A program made the position numbers and the translations under genes. Below are positions 7,355 to 12,913 of a stretch of 18,479 nucleotides of DNA, piece after piece (the stretch's first letter is position 1; every line of letters begins with the position of its first letter). The stretch is from positions 1-18,479 of the forward strand of contig JAITDM010000181.1 in NCBI GenBank assembly GCA_031282535.1. The letters run 5' to 3'. The notes beneath the pieces were generated by a model. The model saw only the letters and a list, made by a program, of their open reading frames with translations, did no database searches and had not been told where the DNA came from. The DNA is from Oscillospiraceae bacterium (GTDB lineage Bacteria > Bacillota > Clostridia > Oscillospirales > UBA929).

Positions 7355-7996
7355 CTAATGCGACAGGCGCTTCTCCAGGTTTCTGAACATCGCAGAGATG
7401 GTAAAATTGACCAGGAAATACACCAGCGCCAGCAGCCCGTACAAGATCAGAACCTGATCGATCTGGTAGTAGCGGCCCATCAAGATGGTGGCGCTCCCGG
7501 TGAGCTCCTGTATCGCCACCACGGACCACAGAAAGCTGGTGTCCTTGATGAGGGTGACAAACTGAGAGACGAGCGTGGGGATGATCTTTCGAAACGTCTG
7601 CGGCAAAATGATATAGAGCAGCCGCTGCAGGCGCGTGAGTCCCTGGGATTTGGCGGCTTCTATCTGTCCGATTCCCACGGCGCTCAACCCGCCGCGCACG
7701 ATCTCGCCGATCGCGGCGGAGGTGAACAGCGTAAAACTGACGATGCCGGCGGGTGTGGATTTGAGCCGCAAAACCAGAAAGACCACATAGATCCACAAGA
7801 GGTTGGGGATGTTGCGCACCGCCTCGATGTAGATCGTGGAGAGGAGTTTGGTCGGGGCAAAGCGGCCGTTGCGCGCCACGCCCAGCACGCAGCCGAGGAA
7901 GGTGCTCAGCACCAGCGAAACGGCGGAGATGTAGAGCGTCTTGCCCAGGCCCATCAAAAGAAAGCGCATGTTGTTCACGGTAAAGATCTCAGCCAC
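7355..7996 (-). CDS. Polar amino acid ABC transporter permease 2 (GluD-like)
   Basis: A 213-residue inner-membrane permease of the His/Glu/Gln type, with about five helices. The conserved cytoplasmic EAA loop that contacts the ATPase is present: GLSAVGIGQIEAAKSQGLTR, then the LYIILPQTFRKIIPTL segment. YIEAVRNIPNLLWIYVVFLVL corresponds to the family's ExxRntPlLvqiff motif. The start is GTG 7996, overlapping the end of the first permease by 8 nt, with GGCGG upstream; the tight overlap indicates translational coupling. It is the last gene of the transporter operon. No terminator was found between it and the dipeptidase gene 131 bp further on. Confidence 0.93.
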   Translation of the reverse strand: MAEIFTVNNMRFLLMGLGKTLYISAVSLVLSTFLGCVLGVARNGRFAPTKLLSTIYIEAVRNIPNLLWIYVVFLVLRLKSTPAGIVSFTLFTSAAIGEIVRGGLSAVGIGQIEAAKSQGLTRLQRLLYIILPQTFRKIIPTLVSQFVTLIKDTSFLWSVVAIQELTGSATILMGRYYQIDQVLILYGLLALVYFLVNFTISAMFRNLEKRLSH

Positions 7997-8741
7997 CGGT
8001 CACCGCCCCCTTTGCCGCGGCCCGCGTCGCCGCGGCGTCCGCCTGACCGGGGTCGGCCTGCCCAAACGCCTGTTTGGCCCGCCGCTCCAGGTACGAGGCC
8101 AATTTGGCCAGCGGGAAACAGAGGCAGAAGTACAGGACGCCGGCGGCCACGTAGGCCGGCCCGTAGTACAGGTTGCCGCTGCTCCAGGAATTGGCGGCAA
8201 ACATGATGTCGCTCCCCGCGATGATGGCCACCACCGAGGTGTTTTTGATCAAGTTGACCGCCTGCATGGTGAGCGGCGGGAGCATGACGCGAACGGCCTG
8301 CGGCAGCACGATGTACCCCATCATCTGGCTGTAGGCGAGGCCCTGCGACAGCGCGGCCTCGCGCTGGCCCCGGCCGACGGACCCGATCCCGGCGCGCACC
8401 ACTTCGGTGATGTAGGCGCCGTGGTAGAGCCCGACGCCCAAAATGCCGATGGTCGTCACGTCGAGCACAAGGCCGAGAAACGGGAGGCCGTTGTACAGGA
8501 AGAACACCTGTATCAGCAGCGGGGTGTTTTGAAAGAACTCGACGTAGACCCGCGCGGCGGCGCGGGCGGGCGGAAAGGCGGCGGAGGACAGCAGTCCGAA
8601 GACAATCCCGAGCGCCAGGGCCAGCAGGAGCGCGCTCAGGGAGATCACAAACGTGTACAGAAGACCTTCCAGAAAAAATGGAAAATCCCCCAAAAGCGCC
8701 TCCCACTTAAACAACGCAAAGGGGCCGTTGGCGCGCATCAT
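7989..8741 (-). CDS. Polar amino acid ABC transporter permease 1 (GluC-like)
   Basis: A 250-residue permease with the family's hallmark segments: YVEFFQNTPLLIQVFFLYNGLP, YITEVVRAGIGSVGRGQREA with the EAA loop, and YIVLPQAVRVMLPPL. About five transmembrane helices are expected, and it should pair with the downstream permease to form the heterodimeric channel. The C-terminal tail after residue 225 is Ala/Gly/Gln-rich and not part of the fold. ATG 8741 follows GGGAGGG at 8 nt. Gene order ATPase, binding protein, permease, permease is the order of gluABCD in Corynebacterium, which supports the family but does not fix the substrate. Confidence 0.93.
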   Translation of the reverse strand: MMRANGPFALFKWEALLGDFPFFLEGLLYTFVISLSALLLALALGIVFGLLSSAAFPPARAAARVYVEFFQNTPLLIQVFFLYNGLPFLGLVLDVTTIGILGVGLYHGAYITEVVRAGIGSVGRGQREAALSQGLAYSQMMGYIVLPQAVRVMLPPLTMQAVNLIKNTSVVAIIAGSDIMFAANSWSSGNLYYGPAYVAAGVLYFCLCFPLAKLASYLERRAKQAFGQADPGQADAAATRAAAKGAVTGG

Positions 8742-8828
8742 GTTGACGACCCTCCCTCTCCACGACAGACCGGAGCGCGCATCACGCGCACACGCGTCCC
8801 CCGTCTACCAACAACTATTTTCTAACCA

Positions 8829-9704
8829 CTACAGCGCCCACTTCTCTACCAGGGCGTCCAGGGTTCCGTCCGTTTTGATCTCGCTGATGAAGTCGTCCAG
8901 ATAAGCGGCCAGCTCTGTTTTGTCCAGTTTGCTGGCGATGCCGTATTCCTGCGGTTTGAACGTCTCCTCCAGGATGACGGTCGTGTCGTCCACGTACCCG
9001 AGCAAAATGGATTTGTCCACGCTGAACGCGTCCACGCGGCCGGATGTCAGCGCGGTCTTCGCCTCCGGATAGCTGGCGTATTCGCTGTACTGGAACGTGA
9101 TGCCCAGTTCGGCGGCCTTTTCATCCAGCGCGTCCTTGGTGGTGGCGCTCTGCGCGACGGCGACGGTCTTGCCGTCGAGGTCCGCGATGGTCAGCGCGCC
9201 GAGGTCGCGCTTCACCAAGAAGCCGATGCCGTCCACAAAATAGGGCTGGGTGAAATTGTAAGACAGCTTGCGCTCCTCCGTGATGGTGAAGGTGGCGATC
9301 ACCATGTCCACCTCTTCGTTGTCCAGCAGCGGGCCGCGCGTCTTGGCGGTGACGGCTTGGAATTCCACGGCGCTCTCGTCGCCGACGATGCGCCGGGCCA
9401 GTTCGCGCGCCAGGTCGGCCTCCATGCCCTCCTGCTCGTTTGTGTCCGGGTTCAAGTAGCCAAACTGGGGCACGTCCACCTTCACGCCCACGCGCAGCAC
9501 CCCGCGGTCCGCGATGGCCTGTACTTCGGCGGGCAGCGCATCGCCCGCCAGCGGCGGCGCCTCGTCTGTGACGTCGGTGCCGGCGGCCGGCGCCGACGGC
9601 GGTGTCGGCGTGGGTGTGGGCGTCGGTGTGGCGGAGCTGCCGCCCGCACAGCCGGCCAGTGTCAGGAGCAGTGCAACGATGGACAAAACAAATGCCTTTT
9701 TCAT
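8829..9704 (-). CDS. Amino acid-binding lipoprotein of the ABC transporter (glutamate/aspartate type)
   Basis: A 291-residue extracellular solute-binding protein of the family 3 (SBP_bac_3) type. The signal peptide ends in lipobox LAGC, with the lipidated Cys at position 19. It is followed by a low-complexity linker with Thr-Pro repeats to about residue 45. The binding domain shows RGVLRVGVKVDVPQFGYLNP, GMEADLARELARRI, VIATFTITEERKLSYNFTQP, YFVDGIGFLVKRD, and the hinge strand segments VAVAQSATTKDAL and GRVDAFSVDKSILLGY. The last resembles GluB and PEB1, so an acidic amino acid is the most likely ligand; glutamine cannot be excluded. ATG 9704 has AAAGGGG upstream. It lies 14 bp after the ATPase gene and 87 bp before the first permease. 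Confidence 0.93.
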   Translation of the reverse strand: MKKAFVLSIVALLLTLAGCAGGSSATPTPTPTPTPPSAPAAGTDVTDEAPPLAGDALPAEVQAIADRGVLRVGVKVDVPQFGYLNPDTNEQEGMEADLARELARRIVGDESAVEFQAVTAKTRGPLLDNEEVDMVIATFTITEERKLSYNFTQPYFVDGIGFLVKRDLGALTIADLDGKTVAVAQSATTKDALDEKAAELGITFQYSEYASYPEAKTALTSGRVDAFSVDKSILLGYVDDTTVILEETFKPQEYGIASKLDKTELAAYLDDFISEIKTDGTLDALVEKWAL

Positions 9705-9718
9705 CTTTTAAAACCCCT

Positions 9719-10444
9719 TTACCGCAAAATTTTACTCAAAAAGAGTTTCGCGCGTTCGTTTTTGGGATGACTAAAAAAGTGCTCCGGCACGCCGTCTTCC
9801 ACAATCTCTCCGTTGTCCATGAAGACGACCCGGTCCGCCACCTGGCGGGCAAAGCCCATCTCGTGGGTGACCACCACCATCGTGATGTTTTCCCGGGAAA
9901 GTCCGATCATGACGTCGAGGACCTCCTGGATCATCTCCGGGTCCAGCGCGGACGTCGGTTCGTCGAAGAGGATGATCTTGGGGTGCATGTTCAGGGCCCG
10001 GGCGATCGCCACCCGTTGTTTTTGGCCGCCGGAGAGCTGGGATGGGTACGCGCCGGCTTTTTCGGACAGGCCCACGCGTTCCAGATACAGCCTGCCCGTG
10101 CGTTCCGCCTCCTTTCTGTCCACTTTCTGTACCTTGATGGGCGCCAGCGTCAGGTTGTCCAGCACAGTTTTGTGCGGGTAGAGGTTGAATTCTTGAAACA
10201 CCATGGCCGCGGACTGGCGCACGCGGTTCACAGGCGCCTTCGGCTTGGTCAGTTCGACGCCATCCACAGTCACCCGTCCGTTGGTAGGTTTTTCCAAATA
10301 ATTGATACAGCGGATCAGCGTACTTTTTCCACTGCCGGAGGGGCCGATCACCACGACCTTTTCCCCCGGCCGCACGTGCAGGTTGATATTTTTAAGCACA
10401 TGCAATTTTCCAAAGCTCTTGTTCAGCTGCTGCAACCGGATCAT
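9719..10444 (-). CDS. Polar amino acid ABC transporter ATP-binding protein (GluA/GlnQ-like)
   Basis: A 241-residue ATPase with every expected motif: Walker A GPSGSGKST (34-42), Q-loop region FQEFNLYPHKTVLDN, signature LSGGQKQRVAIARAL, Walker B IILFDEPTSALDP, and H-loop VVVTHEMGFA. It energises uptake through the two downstream permeases. ATG 10444 (MIRLQQLNKSFG) matches the usual N-terminus of the family. An in-frame GTG at 10456 is only 1 nt from the AAAGGG and is less likely. The best-spaced start after that ribosome binding site is the out-of-frame ATG 10452, which encodes only three residues (MSI) and whose stop overlaps ATG 10444, so translation may be coupled. First gene of the transporter operon. 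Confidence 0.94.
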   Translation of the reverse strand: MIRLQQLNKSFGKLHVLKNINLHVRPGEKVVVIGPSGSGKSTLIRCINYLEKPTNGRVTVDGVELTKPKAPVNRVRQSAAMVFQEFNLYPHKTVLDNLTLAPIKVQKVDRKEAERTGRLYLERVGLSEKAGAYPSQLSGGQKQRVAIARALNMHPKIILFDEPTSALDPEMIQEVLDVMIGLSRENITMVVVTHEMGFARQVADRVVFMDNGEIVEDGVPEHFFSHPKNERAKLFLSKILR

Positions 10445-10471
10445 ATTGACATGCACGCCCTTTCAGAAAGC

Positions 10472-10502
10472 AAAAAAGAAGCCCTCATGCGAGCCCAGCT
10501 TC
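10472..10502 (-). terminator. Attenuator-like hairpin in the transporter leader
   Basis: On the minus strand GAAGC and GCTTC flank an inner CTC/GAG stem with a 4-nt loop, immediately followed by six T. This resembles an intrinsic terminator, but it lies between the promoter (10590-10618) and the first gene, 27 nt before its start. An upstream AAAGAAG in the leader (in the 10511-10520 area) is complementary to the terminator's 3' arm CTTCTTT and could form an antiterminator. There is no T-box sequence motif and no recognised riboswitch class. Confidence 0.5.
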
Positions 10503-10589
10503 ACATAAGAACTTCTTTGTTCCTCGATGATGGACAAATGCGCCTGCCGCAAACACACCGCCGTGCAGAAGGCGTTTTATATGGAAGGC

Positions 10590-10618
10590 ACTATACCATA
10601 CAATTTCAGCTTTGTCAA
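10590..10618 (-). promoter_or_regulatory. Consensus promoter of the amino acid transporter operon
   Basis: On the minus strand TTGACA (10618-10613) and TATAGT (10595-10590) are 17 nt apart, close to ideal for the housekeeping sigma factor. The start should be near 10583, leaving a leader of about 140 nt before the ATPase gene. Confidence 0.85.
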
Positions 10619-10874
10619 TAGTGATCTTTTGCTTTATAAAAACATCACTTTTTCGCACGAAATCACTGTTATTGATGCATATTCATCTGTTTCAGTTGCA
10701 TTTTATCTATTTTTTCTCTCTGCCGGGATCCACACACCGCCATGATTCCGGCGGCAAAATACCAGACAGTGGGCCAATATATGGAAAATTATGGATGATC
10801 AGATCTATTTATGACAGGGCGCCAGCTGCGAGTTATGAAAGGCCGCACAATCCGTTTGGCCGCACGGTTTTGTC

Positions 10875-10903
10875 TTGCCATCTTTTTGATGCTGTGATAT
10901 ACT
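10875..10903 (+). promoter_or_regulatory. Promoter of the DUF3990 cassette
   Basis: TTGCCA (10875-10880) and TATACT (10898-10903) are 17 nt apart, and a TG dinucleotide one base before the -10 box makes it an extended -10 promoter. The start should be near 10910, giving a very short leader with GGGGTGAG before ATG 10927. Confidence 0.7.
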
Positions 10904-10926
10904 AAATTAGCAATGGGGTGAGAAAT

Positions 10927-11427
10927 ATGCTGTTGTATCATGGCAGCAATATGGCAGTTGAAAAACCAAAGCTGATCGTGCAAACGCGAGGACTTGACTT
11001 TGGGGACGGATTTTATCTGACGAGCAATGAAGGACAAGCTAAGAGATTTGCCGATACTGTGGTTGAGCGCCGTGGGATAGGCGTTCCCACAGTGAACATG
11101 TATGAATACGATGAAGCGACTGCAAAGGCGACATTGGATATTGCTATTTTTCCGGAAGCAAACGTCGAATGGTTAGCATTTGTACGGGACAATCGGCTGA
11201 AGTCTTATACAGGCAAGCCATATGACATTGTGTTCGGGCCAGTTGCCGATGACAGAGTCTTCCCTACGATTCAAGCGCTTGTTATCAAGCAGTTCACGAT
11301 TGAAGCCACTTTGCTTGCCTTGAAACCATTCAAACTGTTCAATCAGTATTGTTTCACCACAGAAAGAGCATTGTCGATGCTGAGGTTTGTGAAATCCATT
11401 GCGTTAGGAGGAAAAATAAATGACTGA
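10927..11427 (+). CDS. DUF3990 family protein (ADP-ribosyltransferase-like fold)
   Basis: A 166-residue soluble protein. The N-terminus MLLYHGSN, then GLDFGDGFYLTSNEGQAKRFA (about 22-42), YDIVFGPVADDRVF (about 99-112) and FNQYCFTTERALSMLRF (about 138-154) follow the DUF3990 pattern. The family is regarded as ADP-ribosyltransferase-like. His5 and Tyr30 could be the first two residues of an H-Y-[E/Q] catalytic set, while the third cannot be assigned by eye. ATG 10927 follows GGGGTGAG at 6 nt and starts the protein just before the conserved LYHGS; a GTG at 10918 lies inside that ribosome binding site. It overlaps the next gene by 8 nt. Position and family suggest a toxin-like or protein-modifying enzyme controlled by its small neighbours; this is inference. 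Base composition is clearly lower in GC than the flanks. Confidence 0.82.
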   Translation: MLLYHGSNMAVEKPKLIVQTRGLDFGDGFYLTSNEGQAKRFADTVVERRGIGVPTVNMYEYDEATAKATLDIAIFPEANVEWLAFVRDNRLKSYTGKPYDIVFGPVADDRVFPTIQALVIKQFTIEATLLALKPFKLFNQYCFTTERALSMLRFVKSIALGGKIND

Positions 11428-11674
11428 CTATGCACCAAGTCAAGAAAATATCGGCGTGGTGCTCACATTTATCACGCCGGGTATCATTCAGCTGCTGATG
11501 GACAACCGCCATATTACGGCTGAAGCCGCATCTATACTCCTGTACAATTCGCGTTTGTATAAACTTTTGGAGAAAGAGAAAACGAAATTGTGGCATCTTA
11601 GCTATCCGATTCTTTACGATATGCTTGAAGAAGAATTGATCACAGGAGAAATCACTTTTCCGGAGGAACAATGA
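11420..11674 (+). CDS. Small helical protein of the DUF3990 cassette
   Basis: An 84-residue acidic, probably all-helical protein with no signal or membrane segment. The most distinctive part is ASILLYNSRLYKLLEKEKTK, then WHLSYPILYDMLEEELITGEI. I recognise the type as a small companion of DUF3990 and DUF3791 genes in Firmicutes, without an established function. ATG 11420 has GGAGG 8 nt upstream, overlaps the end of the DUF3990 gene by 8 nt, and its own stop overlaps the next start by 4 nt (ATGA). It is therefore co-translated with both. An antitoxin or regulatory role is possible; it could equally be a substrate-recruiting partner. Confidence 0.75.
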   Translation: MTDYAPSQENIGVVLTFITPGIIQLLMDNRHITAEAASILLYNSRLYKLLEKEKTKLWHLSYPILYDMLEEELITGEITFPEEQ

Positions 11675-11898
11675 TTATGTGCGAAATAAAAGATGAAGTC
11701 CTATTCTTAGGTTTCTGCGTGGAAATCTACAAAATTGAAAAGAAAATGAGCGGACAAGACGCTTTTAACCATTTGTATCGCACCGGGGCGACGGATTTCA
11801 TCAAAAGCTGTTACGAAGGGTTGCATACCACCGGGCATCTGTACATCATCGACAGTATAGATGAGTATATTCAGACACACTCGAAAAACAAACCCTAA
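11671..11898 (+). CDS. DUF3791-like small protein
   Basis: A 75-residue protein matching the DUF3791 pattern: LGFCVEIYKIEKKMSGQDAF, a central GATDFIKSCYEGLHTTG, and IDSIDEYIQTH at the end. Such proteins are usually 70-85 residues and occur beside DUF3990 genes; their role is unknown. ATG 11671 overlaps the previous stop as ATGA with GGAGGA just upstream; a second in-frame ATG at 11677 is also well placed. It is the last gene of the cassette. The tail-to-tail neighbour is the PIN toxin on the other strand. Confidence 0.78.
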   Translation: MIMCEIKDEVLFLGFCVEIYKIEKKMSGQDAFNHLYRTGATDFIKSCYEGLHTTGHLYIIDSIDEYIQTHSKNKP

Positions 11899-11954
11899 TC
11901 CGCGTCTCCCACAACTGATATTTGTCGCAGTGAATAGAAGAGGCGGCCATTGGC

Positions 11955-11982
11955 AATTGAAAATTGAGAATTGAGAATTTTC
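11955..11982. repeat. AT-rich tandem/inverted repeat between the two modules
   Basis: AATTGA-type units are repeated about three times in a row (AATTGAA, AATTGAG, AATTGAG), and the outer GAAAATT (11959-11965) and AATTTTC (11976-11982) form a 7-bp inverted repeat. It lies between two convergent genes, where a weak bidirectional terminator would be expected, but there is no GC-rich stem. It may be a short dispersed repeat. Confidence 0.5.
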
Positions 11983-11984
11983 AT

Positions 11985-12410
11985 TTACTTGTCAGTGGCA
12001 TGTAATTTTTCCAGCAATGCCTCGGCGCTAATCAGCGGAATGGGCGAGTTGCTTTGAAGGAATTTTTCGTCGCGGGTGACGATATAGTCAACCTTCGCCT
12101 TCGCCGCGCAGACCGCGACAAGCGCGTCCTCGAAATCGTCTATGCCTGCGGCCATAGCATTAACGCAGTCCTCCTGCGTTATGGACACAACTTCATAATG
12201 CGTAAGCAAAAACGAGAGCACAGCCCGCGCCGACAGCAAATCCCGCGCTTTGCTATACAGAAAGAAAATGTCCGTGGCGGCGTTGGCGGTAAACAGACAA
12301 TCAAGCCCGCCGCTTTGGGAGCGGCGCAGTATCTCCTTCGCTGCCGCATCATGCGGTTGACGCTCCTGTAATGCGTCCATAATAATGTTGGTGTCAAGCA
12401 AAACCGTCAT
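11985..12410 (-). CDS. PIN-domain toxin (VapC-like ribonuclease)
   Basis: A 141-residue PIN-domain protein. The entry motif VLLDTNIIMDAL places Asp6 at the metal site. TANAATDIFFLYSKARD, DDFEDALVAV with Asp95, and VDYIVTRDEKF with Asp114 complete the usual acidic set. PIN toxins of toxin-antitoxin pairs cut RNA, typically tRNA or rRNA; the target here is unknown. The start overlaps the antitoxin stop by 4 nt (ATGA), the standard arrangement for co-translation with the antitoxin ahead of the toxin. All key residues are present, so it looks intact. Confidence 0.9.
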   Translation of the reverse strand: MTVLLDTNIIMDALQERQPHDAAAKEILRRSQSGGLDCLFTANAATDIFFLYSKARDLLSARAVLSFLLTHYEVVSITQEDCVNAMAAGIDDFEDALVAVCAAKAKVDYIVTRDEKFLQSNSPIPLISAEALLEKLHATDK

Positions 12411-12646
12411 TTTGTCAGCCGCTCCGTTCTCACATCGTCAATGTCAATGTCGTTCGGGAGTGTCCCAAACAGCTGCTCAACGGAGGTGATTTTCCCTGGC
12501 ATCGTTTTCGAGTACCACGGTTCTTTGTCGAACCGCACGATTTTTGCGGTCGGCTTGCCGTATTTGGTAATTACGACGTCCTCCGTTTCCGCCAAGTCAA
12601 CGTATTTCCCGACGTTGACCTTCAAATCTGACAACGTTATTTGCAT
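12407..12646 (-). CDS. Phd/YefM-type antitoxin
   Basis: A 79-residue protein. The N-terminal DNA-binding part is typical of Phd/YefM: MQITLSDLKVNVGKYVDLAE, then EDVVITKYGKPTAKIVRF. The C-terminal tail, after about residue 45, is the expected flexible toxin-binding segment (VEQLFGTLPNDIDIDDVR). It should neutralise the PIN toxin and repress its own promoter. ATG 12646 is preceded by AAAGGAA at about 10 nt. Pairing of a Phd-like antitoxin with a PIN toxin is a well-known combination. Confidence 0.9.
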   Translation of the reverse strand: MQITLSDLKVNVGKYVDLAETEDVVITKYGKPTAKIVRFDKEPWYSKTMPGKITSVEQLFGTLPNDIDIDDVRTERLTK

Positions 12647-12681
12647 GGTTTTACGTTCCTTTCCGTTTTTATGATACCGTC

Positions 12682-12710
12682 ATTGTAACATATCGGTGCT
12701 GTTTTGTCAA
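12682..12710 (-). promoter_or_regulatory. Promoter of the Phd/PIN operon
   Basis: On the minus strand TTGACA (12710-12705) and TACAAT (12687-12682) are 17 nt apart. The start should be near 12675, about 30 nt ahead of the antitoxin. No clear operator dyad was seen. Confidence 0.8.
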
Positions 12711-12838
12711 GTATTTAGGTGCTGTTTGGAGCTTTTCACCTCGCCCGCGCTCCTATCCCGCCGGAGGGGAATGGCGGCGCAGCCGCTGACGGGGTGGTTT
12801 CGCATCCGGTTCGCACGGACGCTTGTTGTATTGCACCC

Positions 12839-12870
12839 AAAAAAGGGCCGGGGGTATTCCCCCGGCCCTT
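12839..12870 (-). terminator. Intrinsic terminator of the GH3 operon
   Basis: GGGCCGGGGG and CCCCCGGCCC form a perfect 10-bp stem (12 bp with the flanking AA/TT) around a 4-nt loop, followed on the minus strand by six T. It lies about 45 nt after the GH3 stop codon and ends the transcript before the antitoxin promoter. Confidence 0.95.
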
Positions 12871-12913
12871 GCCTTTGCGTACCGCATGCGCGGTTTAGAC
12901 AAAGGCTTCGCGC

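Larger units (their letters stand above)
10445..10926. other. Divergent regulatory region between transporter operon and DUF3990 cassette
   Basis: No protein gene is supported here. From left to right it contains the transporter leader with the attenuator-like hairpin, and an earlier imperfect stem near the 5' end of that RNA (8 of 9 pairs between GCCTTCTGC and GCGGCAGGC). The transporter promoter follows, then an AT-rich stretch from about 10600. Further right are a 9-bp stem with 13-nt loop at 10722-10752, an 8-bp direct repeat GGCCGCAC at 10841 and 10858, and the promoter of the plus-strand cassette. The direct repeat just upstream of that promoter could be an operator. Confidence 0.55.

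Noticed and set aside
9600..9640. Tandem GT-rich repeat in the binding-protein gene
   Set aside because: It simply encodes the Thr-Pro linker after the lipobox; common low-complexity spacer in lipoproteins.
10722..10752. 9-bp stem upstream of the DUF3990 cassette considered as a terminator
   Set aside because: The T-rich stretch precedes rather than follows the stem on the plus strand, and on the minus strand the flank is A-rich, so it cannot terminate in either direction.
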